Shown here in pieces: positions 26,061 through 40,000 of a stretch of DNA of 64,000 bases (positions are counted from its first letter, which is position 1; every line of letters begins with the position of its first letter). Origin of the DNA: Prosapia bicincta (taxonomy: Eukaryota > Arthropoda > Insecta > Hemiptera > Cercopidae); NCBI GenBank assembly GCA_036971475.1, contig JBAIZL010000002.1:350574082-350638081 (forward strand). Reading direction: 5' to 3'. Under the pieces are notes generated by a model. That model was not told the origin of the DNA. It was given only the letters and a program-made list of their open reading frames with translations, and did not search any database. The translations under genes were made by a program, and so were the position numbers.

Positions 26061-26530
26061 AGGATATGTTTTTTAACCTTGAAAATTAAGTTCATAAATA
26101 TAATTAAACAATCATATAGTACAACAAAATAATTTTAGAATTTCCTGTATTTTCAATATATTACTGGTTACACAAATGATTCTTAACATTGTCGTCATTA
26201 ATCTTGTGTTAAACATGTTTTCTTTATGAATCTTTTTTTAGGAATAAATAAATTTATTACTAAAGACACGTGTAAATAAATAACATTTAATAAAAACTAG
26301 GTACTCATGTGATGATGGAATCAATTATAATTAATTCAATGTTAAATATAATTATCTTATAAAACTAGATTCACTTCCTCTAGATTGAGTTGACAAGAGT
26401 TTCTAGTGAAAAACTTGTCTCAAATGCAGATGGAATCAAATAATAGTTTTTTATATGTTTATAAGAACATATAAACTACGCCTTCAGTAATGACTACCAA
26501 CCCATTTCACTAAGAGTTTTTTCTTGCTCT
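26060..26530 (+). repeat. Segment inverted relative to 19740-20160
   Basis: The partner of the inverted copy described there. It adjoins segmental duplication copy 2, so the two source blocks were rearranged relative to each other. Confidence 0.75.
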
Positions 26531-26659
26531 GTTGTTCAGTGACAATACAGTACCGGAGAATTCAACACCTGTGATGTGTGAATAATTTTCCCATGAAGCC
26601 TTAAGAACCATTACATTCGATGGAAGGTAATGTTGAGTTAGCAAAGTTCAATAATTTTC

Positions 26660-29600
26660 CATCCATAAGAGATATTTGATAATTTTACAAACCAAGGTAT
26701 TTAGGGTTACACACCAGGAATCAATAATTAACAGCCTATCTGGTTGGATGCTATTCGATGGACTGTAATTGCAAGTTCAGTCAATACATTACATACAAGC
26801 CAGTTATAAATGGTATAATAATCTACACAATTCAAAATTTGGATCTAGAACTTATTTAAACAGCTAAAATTGGAACGAGCAGCTACAGACCTTACCACAT
26901 TGAATTGTCTGGAGACTGTGTAGTGAAACATGCGTAATTTAAATTTTAAATAAAATATAATGTAACAATTCACTAGCTTAAAGCTTTCATAGATCACTAA
27001 AACACATGAACAAATGGAAATGGGCGGTCTCTTAGGAGAACCATCTATTTTGGATATAGAAGTTGTAATCGTAGGTAATGTAAATTGGTGATTATTTTCT
27101 TGATTATATAAAAATTTATTAAACCATCAAATAGAGAAATTCAAAGAAATGAACCTATCAACAACACAATACACATAAATCCATATAACAGCAAAAAACA
27201 CTTTAAACAAATTAAACCCCATAGCTCGTAAAGTAAACACAATACTTGAGTTCCCCAAAATGAATATCCTTTAACTCCCATTAATCAACCCCATCAAGCC
27301 TCATCCAGTCTTGTATATAAATTTTCCTACAGAACTATTTAAATTTGTAAAATTCACAATCATTGTTGTATTAAAAATTCCCCAATTTTAATGAACACAA
27401 AATATGTTGAAATTTCCATAAATTTACCCCACAAAAACCAAATCAATAAAATCATTACGAATCAAAACTAATCACATCACAAAATTACGAGCATTCGTAG
27501 CAACCATCTTAATGACAAGATTCCAACTTCACTAAAAACCTAAAAACAAACCAACACCCAAACCACAACTCTAACAACAAAAAATTCATAAACCTAACTA
27601 AAACACAATTCACTGAAAAAGAAAAAATAATAACAAATGCTTTCAAATATAACCTACCCAATTTTGACAAAAACCAAATAATAAAAAACCTAATAGTTGA
27701 CACAGGATCTAATATCTATAAAATTACGCACCAAAACACTGAACACATAGGAAACAACATTCATAATAATAATAATAACCTAATAAAAACCCCAAAAAAA
27801 CAAAGCAATTTATAAAAAAAAAGAAATTATTCAACTCAAAGAAAAACTAGGAAACAACGATACGTAATATTAAAATCAGCTAAAACCAACACACCAGTTA
27901 TAATAGAAAATACCAAATACATCAATTCAATGACAAACCACATAAATGAAAATAAATACGAACAAATCCCAGACCCAACTAACAAATACCTTAATACAAT
28001 AAAAAAACCTAATAGTCACACACAGAAATACGCTAAACTATAACAATAATTTAAAATACCACACAAGACTTTACCCATTCAAGCCATGTACACCAATATT
28101 AACAGGCATACCTAAAATCCACAAACCCGACTGGTTTGGTCAACATCTCACCTCAAGTTGAACGTTATTGTCGGTCTAAACAAATTCCTTTTAAAGTAAT
28201 TCCTATTAATTGACAATGCACCTGGTCATCCTCCCACTACTTTAAATTCTACACACGAGTGTAAGTGTATATACTGTAATTTTTTTAAACTGAAACTTTG
28301 TAAATGTATTAAAAGGCATGAAATTACTATAATAGTTGTCTGGTGTGGTTAAATACATTTTATGTTATAAGTGTTTTAAATAATTATTTTAAACATAATT
28401 ATAATAATATATAATATCATCCAAATAACATTTTTACAAAGTTTCAGTTTGATAGATTTGTTGATAAACCAATCCATGAAACTAAGCATAAGACTAGCTG
28501 ATTTTAATTTATTTTAAATCATTTCATGTAAACTATTATAAATATTGCAGAGCTTTGTGTACAGAGTCGATGAAATAATGAGAGTCTTGATAATATTACT
28601 TTTGCCACTTATTATTATGAATATGCACAGCAAAATATAAAGCCAATTCTGACATTCAACATAACATTTTTAAAATTACACAAATACTAATGATCGATGT
28701 TGTCCCCGAAACTAGCAAAGAAAAAAAATGTTATAGAAAACAGAAAGGCTCTCTCAGTTCTATCACAGAAAACAGCGGATTTTTAAACATGAAAATCACA
28801 AAACGTAGATCGTATATTAAAAGCTCTTTTACAATTCAAAACAAACAATACAGATAAAAAGTCAAAACTACAAATTATCAGATTAACTACCAGAAATTCT
28901 TCTCATTTGAGCACATTCATACACAATGGATGTTAAATATTTGTGCATAATTCAATGAAAAGTTATAACACAAGTATCCATCTCTATTACTTCTATTATA
29001 ATTGTATTTAAAACATTAGATGTTTTTGACAAGTAGCAGATTTATTTCTGTATCCATTACACTAACTCAAAAACCAAAACAGAAAATTATCTCATCAGGT
29101 ATGAGCTTTGAACGCATTAAAATTTTATCTTAAACCAATCAAACTTGAACTCTCGAATGTAAGATTTTATTAGGAAAGTTTACAATGGTGTCATTATTAT
29201 AAACAGATAGATAGCTGCATATAATGGAATCTCGAGTTATCATCCAGGTAATTCTATTTTGACCCTGCTTGTGGCTGATGACAGAGACAACTTCAAAGAG
29301 TCACCTACATTTCCTTTGCATTATCAATCTATCAGTACTAGATTAGTCTATCCATTAGATCAATCTATCTATCTGGGAGACTGTTGGAGTTAGTGTACCA
29401 GTTTTGTATTATTGTTTTAAAAATCAGTGGCGTGGTAAGATTTTTAACTTCACTCTCATAGTTTTATAAACATATGTTTTTAATTTATCTACAAAAATTG
29501 TAATATCTCATTTAATCCTTTTGAAATATATCTGTGAATGGATATCGGTGTTAACTAACAGATGCAAGGACTATTTGGTGTAAGAGGAAGTGGATACAAC

Positions 29601-29845
29601 ACATAAATCTCTGCAGTCTAGTTCTAACCTTAAATGTCTTTGTATAACTGCCAAAATAAAGATGATTCCTGCTACTCAACTAATTTCTGTAGTTTTTTTG
29701 TACATTTTTATATTATTTACGAAGTAGTATTTTTTTCTGAGTGTTCGTGGTATTTCATCATCTTGTGTGTACAGTTTTATTCTTCTTTACTATACAAGTA
29801 ATAGCTACCTCAAGAACATAAACATAAAAAGGAAGCCTTTAAGTA
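26660..29845 (+). repeat. Segmental duplication, copy 2 (with extra sequence)
   Basis: Matches copy 1 at 20160-21735 but is twice as long. Extra material lies at about 27540-28260 (PLE relic) and 28620-29740 (no gene recognised). Divergence is considerable, with many substitutions and indels, so the duplication is older than the satellite-Tigger repeat at 16.4/19.3 kb. Confidence 0.7.
27540..28145 (+). pseudogene. Decayed PLE N-terminal / early reverse transcriptase region
   Basis: The plus strand has scattered coding remnants in different frames: INLTKTQFTEKEKIITNAFK (near 27590-27655), which looks like the region before the RT in PLEs; QIPDPTNKYLNTI (near 27965-28000); and GIPKIHKPDWF (near 28105-28140), which matches the PLE RT motif usually written LPKIHKP. 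Many stops interrupt it. No palm catalytic motif or endonuclease follows. The identification rests on short motifs only. Confidence 0.5.
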
Positions 29846-29849
29846 TTTT

Positions 29850-31790
29850 TGGGCACAAACCAAATGCTCCCAAAAAAAACTAAGAAAAATGTAATTGTAC
29901 TATGCACAATGTATTTTAATGATAAATTAGAAGCAACAAATAATGAGGCATATAGATCGAAAATTATAACTGTCTACAATGGTAGAAAAAGTGGAATGAT
30001 GTTGAGGACCGAATAAAACAAAGTATATTTTAATCACTTTTATAGGTAAGTGATTAAATAAGTTTCTCAGAATGAAAAGTATTTTTATTAAGATAACAAA
30101 TAATTGTTGCATAGTGAAAGCTTAAAAGAAACACTTTTTTAATTTTTATTGAGCAAATGGGACCAAACTAATAGCTACATAACAATACATATGAATATTT
30201 CAGAATAGTATTGTAAGTATTGATTTCAGAAGAGTATTTCAGAAAGAACTTCAATCCTTTTTCAAAATTCTATTAGGACAATTTACTAAGTACTCTGAAA
30301 AAAACCTACTAAAAAACTGCCAAAGAAATTGCTAGATCTTAATTTCAAGTTCCACTTAAGGGAGGTAAAATATTTCTTGATCATTTTAATGTTTTAAAAA
30401 ACAGGAAAGGTTTTCACTCTACATTGAAGTGGAGATTCTGTAGTGAAACCAATATACTATTTGTTTTAGGTTTTTTCCTCTTAGTTGAAAAGACATACAA
30501 TAAATATAATAGTATCAAATAATATTAATCAATTTTGAGTAAGTATGTAGGTAAACAATTACTTGTTAACAAATTTAAGGTCTTCATATTTTATTTTCAA
30601 TTTCTATCATTTTTAGTCTTGAACAGGGTTTAAAACTATTTAAGGAACAAGTTGGAAAATGAATGGCTCAAACAAAATTTGATTTTTAAGGCCATTTTAA
30701 GTACTGTACTTCCAAAAATATAAATAGAAGTTTTTTGAGAAATCTACCCTTCTCACATTATTTAATGCTGAATGGTTACACTCCAGGTTAAGGCAAATAC
30801 TACGTCTCTTCCGTCAAGTTGTAACTTGGTTTGTATTGCGTCAGATATTTGTACAAGGAAAATCGATTTGTCTTTTCAAGAGATTCATTTTTTGTTCTTA
30901 TGACTTTTTTGATGTAATATAAGGCTTTCAAGTTATTTGAAATAAATCGAAAAACACATTTTTAGATAAAAACCGACATTTTAATTTGCGAATAACTCGA
31001 AAAGTATTAAAATGTTGAAAACCTCTGCAGCATTTCTTGCTTCTATCGAAGTCCTCTTTCTGTATTTATTTTGAGTTTAACAATATTCGCCTTCGAGAAG
31101 GCGCGGCATTCACCCCCTAGGGTAAAAGAATAAATCGACTCTATAATATAGCTTTGTTCTTTCACATATTTCAGGTCAATCGATGGAGTAGTTTAGAATT
31201 CTGAGTAAAAACTGTGAAACTGAACTAGATAAAGGAATATTGTGCTCCAGCTGGTTCCAGCTAACATTAGCCCTGCAAATGGTTGCCGCTGTAGTGTCGT
31301 TGCTATATTCGGCCGACGGCATAGTGCAGCATTATGGGAAAATGAGTTTTTTAATAAAAAAAAGCTAATGATAGTAAAACATAGTCTTTAGGTAATGTGG
31401 CCAGATGTCCGGGACAGTCGCGCTTTCTATAAATGTGTCCTGTTTTCCCGACTATCCCCTGGGGACCCTTATTTGTCCCGTTTTGGTAGAATAGTAACTG
31501 ACGTACTACTTTTTAAATATTTATTAAAATATTTAGAGCAGATAAATAGTGAGTGCTTTAAAAACTAAATTGAAGGTCTAGTACTACAGATTTGATAGTA
31601 CAAATTCTTAGTATATTTTATTGTACTATTGCGTAGTACTGCCACAGCAATGATGCCAAGATTAATTCCAACCGCAGCAGCTCTGGTAGGTTGCCTATCT
31701 CACCCCTAATTGAAAATATTTTTTTTTTTTAACGAGTGTGATCAGTGATAACGTTTATTTTATTAACGACTAAACATACTTCAAACATTT
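29850..31790. other. Intergenic sequence, no gene supported
   Basis: No coding region was found. The part at 30900-31200, with repeated aactcgaaaa-type phrases, looks like a dispersed repeat, but I cannot assign a family. A GC-richer patch at 31390-31490 is also unassigned. Confidence 0.45.
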
Positions 31791-31794
31791 ATTT

Positions 31795-32520
31795 TTAATT
31801 CTCTAACTTCAAAAAGAATCCAGGCGTGTCTCCACGGACCCCCATAGTTTAAAGCTTGCTATTTAGCTCTCTAACTTCAAAAAGAATCCAGGTGTGTCTC
31901 CATGGACCCCATTAGTTTAAAGCTTCCTATTTAGCTCTCTAATTTCAAAAAGAATCAAGGATATCTCCATGGACCCCCATAGTTTAAAGCTTCCTATTTA
32001 GCTCTCTAATTTCAAAAAGAATCAAGGATATCTCCAAGGACCCCCATAGTTTAAAGCTTGCTATTTAGCTCTCTAATTTCAAAAAGAATCAAGGATATCT
32101 CCATGGACCCCTATAGTTTAAAGCTTGCTATTTAGCTCTCTAATTTCAGAAAGAATCCAAGGGTATCTCCACGGACTCCTATAGTTTAAAGCTTGCTATT
32201 TAGCTCTCTAATATCAAAAAGAATTCAGGGGTGTCTCCATGGACCCCCATAGTTTAAAGCTTCCTATTTAGCTCTTTAATTTCAAAAAGAATCAAGGATA
32301 TCTCCATGGACCCCCATAGTTTAAAGCTTGCTATTTAGCTCTCTAATTTCAAAAAGAATCAAGGATATCTCCATGGACCCCTATAGTTTAAAGCTTGCTA
32401 TTTAGCTCTCTAATTTCAAAAGGAATCAAGGGTATCCTCGTGGACCTCCATAGTTTAAAGCTTGCTATTTAGCTCTCTAATTTCAAAAAGAATCCAGGGG
32501 TATCTCCACGGACCCACCAC
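31795..32520. repeat. Satellite C array, 67 bp monomer
   Basis: About 11 tandem copies of a unit containing agctctctaatttcaaaaag, aaggatatctccatgg and agtttaaagcttgctattt. Spacing of the agctctct marker is 67-68 bp. Copies differ at a few fixed positions (cctattt or gctattt, for example), suggesting alternating subtypes. Confidence 0.95.
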
Positions 32521-32930
32521 TTTGCTGGAGATATTCCTTTCAAAGCTGTCAGAGGAAACTGTTCCGTTTTGATCTTCCAGAGATTTGGCCACATTTTAAA
32601 TAGGCGATTTTTTCTGTAAGTAATAGGGAAATCGTGGCACTAATTTATTTCGTTAACATGAAGATTGACCACCATAGAAAATGTTTTAAAATTCTTACTT
32701 ACAGATTACCGAGGGTTGTGATGAATGTTTTACGCAGGGGAACTTGGATAATGTGAAGCTAAAGCGACCAGTTTAAATTCTGGTTATAAAGTCTCCTGAA
32801 ATCTGCCCTGAAATGTATCCGGTATCAGACAATGACACAACTCCACCACCTTTCCAACGAGAATTCAAATACATTTAGATCAAATATATACATATCTTTA
32901 AAAAACGTCCCTATAACCCCTATAGATAGT
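32521..32930. other. Spacer between satellites C and D
   Basis: About 400 bp of non-repetitive sequence with no coding frame. Confidence 0.5.
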
Positions 32931-32939
32931 TGGTCTACT

Positions 32940-35705
32940 TGAACAAGGCGACTATGAGCGCAGGACTTGATCCGTTCACGGCTTCTGCCATGGTTTTACG
33001 TTCCTACCTTTATCCTAACTATAGGCCTATACGCGACTATGCTCACTTGACGATATGATCTGTCCAAAGCCTCGGCCATGGTTTTTACGTCCCTACTTTT
33101 ATCCTACCTATAGGCCTATAAGCGACTATGCTCACTGGACGATATGATCCATCCTAGCCTCTGCCATGGTTTTTACGTCCATACCTTTATTCTACCTATA
33201 GGTCTATACGTGACTATGCTCACTGGATGATATGATCTGTCCACAGCCTCGGCCATGGTTTTTACGTCCATACCTTTATTCTACCTATAGGCCTATACGC
33301 GACTATGCTCACTGGACGATATGATCTGTCCACAGCCTCGGCCATGGTTTTTACGTCCCTCCCTTTATTCTACCTATAGGCCTATACTCGACTATGGTCA
33401 CTGGACGATATGATCCATCCATAGCCTCTGCCATGGTTTTTACGTCCATACCTTTATTCTACCTATAGGCCTATACGTGACTATGCTCACTGGATGATAT
33501 GATCTGTCCACAGCCTCGGATATGGTTTTTACGTCCCTACCTTTATTCTACCTATAGGCCTATACGCGACTATAATCACTGGACGATATGATCCGTCCAT
33601 AGCTTCTGCCATGGTTTTTACGTCCATACCTTTATTCTACCTGTAGGCCTATAAGCGACTATGCTCACAAGACGATATGATCCATCCATAGCCTCTGCCA
33701 TGGTTTTTACATCCCTACCTTTATTCTACCTATAGGCCTATACGCGACTATGCACACTGGTCGATATGATCCGTCCACAGCCTCGGCCATGGTTTTTACG
33801 TCCTTTCTTTTATTCTACCTATAGGCCTATACGCGACTATGCTCACTGGACGATATGATCCGTCCACAGCCTCTGCTATGGTTTTTACGTCCCTACCTTT
33901 ATTCTACCTATAGGCCTATACGTGACTATGTTCACAGGATGATATGATCCGTCCATAGCCTCTGCCATGGTTTTTACGTCCCTACCTTTATCCTACCTAT
34001 AGGCCTATAAGCGACTATGCTCACTGGACGATATGATCCGTCCACAGCCTCTGCCATGGTTTTTACGTCCGTACCTTTATTCTACCTATAGGGCTATACG
34101 CGACTATGCTCACTGGACGATATGATACGTCCACAGCCTCTGCCATGGTTTTTACGTCCCTACCTTTATTCTACCTATAGGTATATACGCGACTATGCAC
34201 ACTGGTCGATATGATCCGTTCACAGCTTCGGCCATGGTTTTTACGTCCCTACCTTTATTCTACCTATAGGACTATACGCGACTATGCACACTGGTCGATA
34301 TGATCCGTCCACAGCCTCGGCCATGGTTTTTACGTCCCTAACTTTATTCTACCTATTGGCCTATACGCGACTATGCTCACTGGACGATATGATACGTCCA
34401 CAGCCTCGGCCATGGTTTTTACGTCCCTACCTTCATTATACCTATAGGCCTATACGCGACTATGCTCACTGGACGATATGATCCGCCCACAGCCTCTGCC
34501 ATGGTTTTTACGTCCCTACCTTTATCATACCTATATTCATATACGCGTCTATGCTCACAGGATGATATGATCCGTCCATAGCCTCTGCCATGGTTTTTAC
34601 GTCCCTACCTTTATCCTACCTATAGGCCTATAAGCGACTATGCTCACAGGACGACATGATCCGTCCACAGCCCCTGCCATGGTTTTTACGTTCAAACCTT
34701 TATTCTACATATAGGCCTATACGCGACTATGCTCACTGGACGATATGATACGTCCACAGTCTCGGCCATGGTTTTTACGTCCCTACCTTTATTCTACCTA
34801 TAGGCCTATACGCGACTATGCACACTGGTCGATATGATCCGTCCACAGCCTCGGCCATGGTTTTTACGTCCCCAACTTTATTCTAAGTATAGGCCTATAC
34901 GCGACTATGCTCACTGGACGATATGATACGTCCACAGCCTCGGCCATGGTTTTTACGTCCCTACCTTTATCCTACCTATATTCATATACGCGTCTATGCT
35001 CACAGGATGATATGATCCGTCCATAGCCTCTGCCATGGTTTTTACGTCCCTACCTTTATCCTACCTATAGGCCTATAAGCGACTATGCTCACAGGACGAC
35101 ATGATCCGTCCACAGCCCCTGCTATGATTTTTACGTCCAAACCTTTATTCTACCTATAGGCCTATACGCGACTATGCTCACTGGACGATATGATCCGTCA
35201 ACAGCCTCTGCTATGGTTTTTACGTCAATACCTCTATTCTACCTATAGGCCTATACGCGACTATGCTCACTGGACGATATGATCCGTCCACAGCCTCTGC
35301 CATGGTGTTTACGTCCATACCTTTATTCTACCTATAGGCCTATACGCGACTATGCTCACTGGACGATATGATACGTCCACAGCCTCTGGCATGGTGTTTA
35401 CGTCCATACCTTTATTCTACCTATAGGCCTATACGCGACTATGCTCACTGGACGATATGATCTGTCCACAGCCTCTGCTATGGATTTTAAGTCCATACCT
35501 TTATCCTACCTATAGGCCTATAAGCGACTATGTTCACAACATGATATGATCCATCCATAGCCTCTGTCATGGTTTTTACGTCCCTACCTTTATCCTACCT
35601 ATAAGCATATACGCGTCAATGCTCACAGGATGATATGATCCATCCACAGCCTCTGCCATGGTTTTTACGTTTCTACCTTTATCCTACCTATAGGCATATA
35701 CACAA
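32940..35705. repeat. Satellite D array, 89 bp monomer
   Basis: About 31 tandem copies of a unit containing cctataggcctatacgcgac, tatgctcactggacgatatg, gatccgtccacagcctc and gccatggtttttacgtcc. The marker gccatgg recurs every 88-89 bp. The segment cctataggcctata is close to palindromic. A longer pattern is visible: the block with ttcatatacgcgtc appears near 34535 and 34980, roughly five monomers apart. The 65-codon frame at 34284 is repeat-derived. Confidence 0.95.
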
Positions 35706-35709
35706 TCAT

Positions 35710-37029
35710 AGGTAGGTGATAATAGCTAATTTGGTGGTTCGCCTCAACTATAGAACTCAAATTCTACTGTTCCTAAGTAAATTTAAAACTTTGTTCGGGT
35801 CTAAATAATTTTGAATGGAGTGGAAGTTATAAATGTGTCCAATTTTCCACAACTACCTACCATTTATTGCATTATAATTATTTAGTCGTTGCTAAATATA
35901 GATATTACTTGAAGAAAAATTTGATTTGTGTAAAATTTAAAATTTTAATTAAATCAGTTTACAACCCCTTCTTTAACAGAAAGCATTCAAAGCAGACGTA
36001 TGCATAAGAAGGAATGAGTTCTACAAGAAAATATATTGTAACTGTAGGGTACAATAGACAATTTATTGTTTCACTTGATTAAAATATTTCAGCTAATAGA
36101 CACGCACGAGTGCGATGATGTAATCGTAAGTGACGCATATATTTCACACAAATTTGGTGTGAAAATTCCTCTACGAAATATTCCTCTACGAAGAGGAAAA
36201 TCGTAGAGTCTCTCTAATAAGAAAATATCTTGAAGATTCAAGTGATGAGGAGTTTTTTGAACGGTCTTCTACCTCAAATAAGTGTCCAAATAATAGTGAA
36301 AATGAATATTTAGTAGAAGGTAATCATGTCAAATATACGGACTCGGGGACTATGCAGACGCAGATGTGACTTACCTTCCCGAATTTGGAGCCATAGCGAA
36401 TATCAGACAGTGAATACTGACAGTGATACTGGGTATCGACCACGGAGGAATAAAAAACGCCGCAGAAAACTAGGACTATGTGATCCTCCGAGTAGCGCTG
36501 AACCTCCTCGTATCTCCGACATTTCACGTGACACCGAGTCTCCTCCTAGTGCGTTTCTCCGTATGGCGATCCTCCATCTAACATCTATTCTTCACCTCAT
36601 GCCGATCCTCTACCTGATGACAACCCTCTATATAGTGCAAATGGCAGATCTGGTCGTGAACCTAATCTTAACCTATTTATCTCAACATCTTTATTCATTG
36701 GAGCTGAATATAAGTACTGTATCTAATAAGCACTGATCCTGATCCGGTTAATACTCGCGCTCCAATACGTAATATTGTGGGCGGTTTTAAAGCGAGATGT
36801 GAGGACTATACCAGAATAACGTATACCCCACAACGTTATACCCATATAAAATATTTCTTTAGTTATTCGACGTAGATATGGAGATACACTTACCGCAAAT
36901 GTGATCCTGTCTTGAAACGCCTAACAGAGAAACTGTTAGTAGGAAATAGCTTTGTATGACAGACCTACTCTCTACCGGGGAGATCAGGTGAAAAGATTTT
37001 ATTAATGCAGAGGATAGCATGACTATTTA
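35710..37029. other. Low-copy sequence with an unassigned coding-like stretch
   Basis: Between two satellites lies ~1.3 kb without visible repetition. The 136-codon plus-strand frame at 36326-36736 is rich in Arg, Ser and Pro codons and then becomes a periodic Leu/Thr/Ile stretch. The other frames over the same span also show short coding-like runs (for example DEEFFERSS near 36250 and DPPSNIYSSPHADP near 36570-36610). It may be an exon or transposon fragment with frameshifts, or chance. I do not recognise a family. Confidence 0.35.
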
Positions 37030-40000
37030 GCGAAAGATAGAAAAAGAGTTAGTTAACGTAGGAACTGTCTGACATAACCTCTACCAGGAAGCCATTAGGC
37101 GGTTCTAAAATTACATCAAAAGATTTTATTACCGCCGAATACAATAAGGAATTTGTAGATAAAGTCAGGTAAAACGTTTGTTTACGTAGGCATTTTCGTA
37201 ACCAAAGACCTACTATCGGGGATATAAGGAGGTTCCCAATCAACATGAAAAGATTTTATTATTGCAGCAAATAATATGACTTTGTAGCTAAAGGCAGATA
37301 AGGAATTAGTTTACGTGGGAACTGTTATTGTGTGACTTGGACGTACTCTCTACCGAGAGGTTATTAGGCGGTTCTAAAATTACATCAAAAGACTTTATAT
37401 TGCCAGTGAAAATGTTAGTTTACGTAAAAAATGGCGTTGTCTAACTTAGAGCTACTCTCAACCGGGAACGTGAAGCAGCTATAACATTTGCACCACAAGT
37501 AATGATTATTACAATTTATAAAATAGACACTGTAGCTAAGGACAGAGAAAATAGAATTCACGTAGGAAATGACGTTGTCTGACTTAGACCTACTATCTAC
37601 CGGGGACATTTAGCTGTTATAACATTAGGACCACAAGTAGTGATTATTACAATTAATAACAATTACGCTGTAGCTTAACACACAGAAAGTATTAGACCAC
37701 GTAGTAAATGGCGTTGTCTTAATTAGACCTACTCTCTACTGGGGACATGAAGCAACTGTAACATTTGCACCACAAGTAATGATTATTACAGTTTTTAATA
37801 ATGAAGCTGTAGCTAAAGTCAGAGAAAATGTTAGTTCACATAGGAAATGGCGCTGTCTGATTTAGACCTACTTTCTACCGGTGACAAGTAACAGCTATAA
37901 CATTTGCACCACAAGTAATGATTATTAAAACTTATAAAAATAACGCTGTAGCTAAAGACAGAGATAATATTAGTTCATCTAGGAAATGGCGCTGTCTAAC
38001 TTAGTCCTACTCTCTACTGGGGACATGAAGCAGCTATAGCATTTGCACCACAAGTAATGATTATTACAATTTATAACTATGACGCTATAGCTAAAGACAC
38101 AGAAAATGGTAGTTCACGTAGGAAATGTCGTTGTCTGACTAAGACGTACTATCTACAGGGGACATGAAGCAGCTATAGCAATTGCACCACAAGTAATGAT
38201 TATTACAATGTATAACTATGACGCTGAAGCTAAAGACACAGAATATGGAAGTTTACGTAGAAAATTGCGTTCTCTAACTTGGACCTACTCTCTACCGGGG
38301 GTGAAGCAATTATAATATTTGCACCACAATTATTAAATAATACATTTTATAGCAATGACGCTGAAGCTAAAGACAGAGAAAATGTTAGTTCACGTAGGAA
38401 ATGTCGTTGTTAGACTTAGACCATCTCTCTTCCAGGGACATGAAGCAGCTATAGCATATCCAACACAAGTAATGATTATTACAAATTATAATAATGACAC
38501 AGTAGGTGAAGATAGAAAAAATGTTAGTTCACGTGGGAAATGGCGTTTTCTGACTTAGACCTACTCTCTATCGGGGACATGAAGCAACTATAACATTTGC
38601 ACCAAAAGTAATGATTATTACAATTTATAACAATTACGTTGCAGCTAAAGACAGAGAAAATGTTACTTCACGAAGGAAATGGCGTTATCTGACTTAGACC
38701 TACTCCTTACCGGGGACATGAAGCAGTTATAACATTTGGACCACAAATAGTGATTCTTAGAATTTATAACAATGACGCTGCAGCTAAAGACAGAGAAAAT
38801 GGAAGTTCACGTAGGATATGTCGTTGTCTGACTAAGACGTACGCTCTACAGGGGACATGAAGCAGCTATAGCATTTGCACCACAAGTAATGATTATTACA
38901 ATTTATAACAATGAAGCTGTAGCCAAAGACAGAGAAAATGGATGTTCACGTAGGATATGTCGCTGCCTGACTAAGACGTACGCTCTACAGAGGATATGAA
39001 GCAGCTATAGCATTTGCACCACAAGTAATGATTATTACAATTTATAACAATGAAGCTGTAGCCAAAGACAGAGAAAATGTTAGTTCACGTAGGAAATGGT
39101 GTTGTCTGAATAAGACGTACTATCTACATTGGACATTAAGCAGCTATAGCATTTGGACCACAAATAGTGATTCTTACAATTTATAACAATTACGCTGTAG
39201 CATAAGCCTAAGCGTTCGTTCACGTAGGAAATTGTGTTGTCTTAATTAGACCAACTCTCTACCGGGGACATGAAGCAGCTATAACAATTGCACCACAAGT
39301 AATGATCATTACAATGTATAACTATGACGCTGTAGCTAAAGCAGAGAAAATGTTTGTTCACGTAGAAAATGGCGGTGTCTGACTTAGATCTACTCTCTAC
39401 AGGGGTTCATGAAGCAGCTATAACATTTGTACCACAAGTATTGATTATTACAATTTATAACTATGACGCTATAGCTAAAAACACAGAAAATGGTAGTTCA
39501 CATAGGAAATGTCGTTGACTGACTAAGTCTACAGGGGACATGAAGCAGCTATAGCAATTGCACCACAAGTAATGATTATTACAATGTATAACTATGACGC
39601 TGAAGCTAAAGACACAGAAAATGGAAGTTCAAGAAGGAAATGGCGTTATCTGACTTAGACCTACTCCTTACCGGGGACATGAAGCAGTTATAACATTTGG
39701 ACCACAAATAGTGATTCTTACAATTTACAACAATGACGCTGCAGCTAAAGACAGAGAAAATGGTAGTTCACGTAAGAAATGGCGTTGTCCGACTTAGACC
39801 TACTCTCAACCGGGGACATGAAGCTGCTATAACATTTGGACCAAAAGTAGTGATTATTACAATTATTAACAATTACGCTGTAGCTTAACACACAGAAAGT
39901 ATTAGTTCACGTAGGAAATGGCGTTGTCTTAATTAGACCTACTCTCTACTGGAGACATGAAGCAGCTATTACATTTGCAACACAAGTAATGATTATTACA

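Noticed and set aside
31795..35705. CRISPR-like array
   Set aside because: Units are contiguous satellites without unique spacers, and the DNA is eukaryotic.
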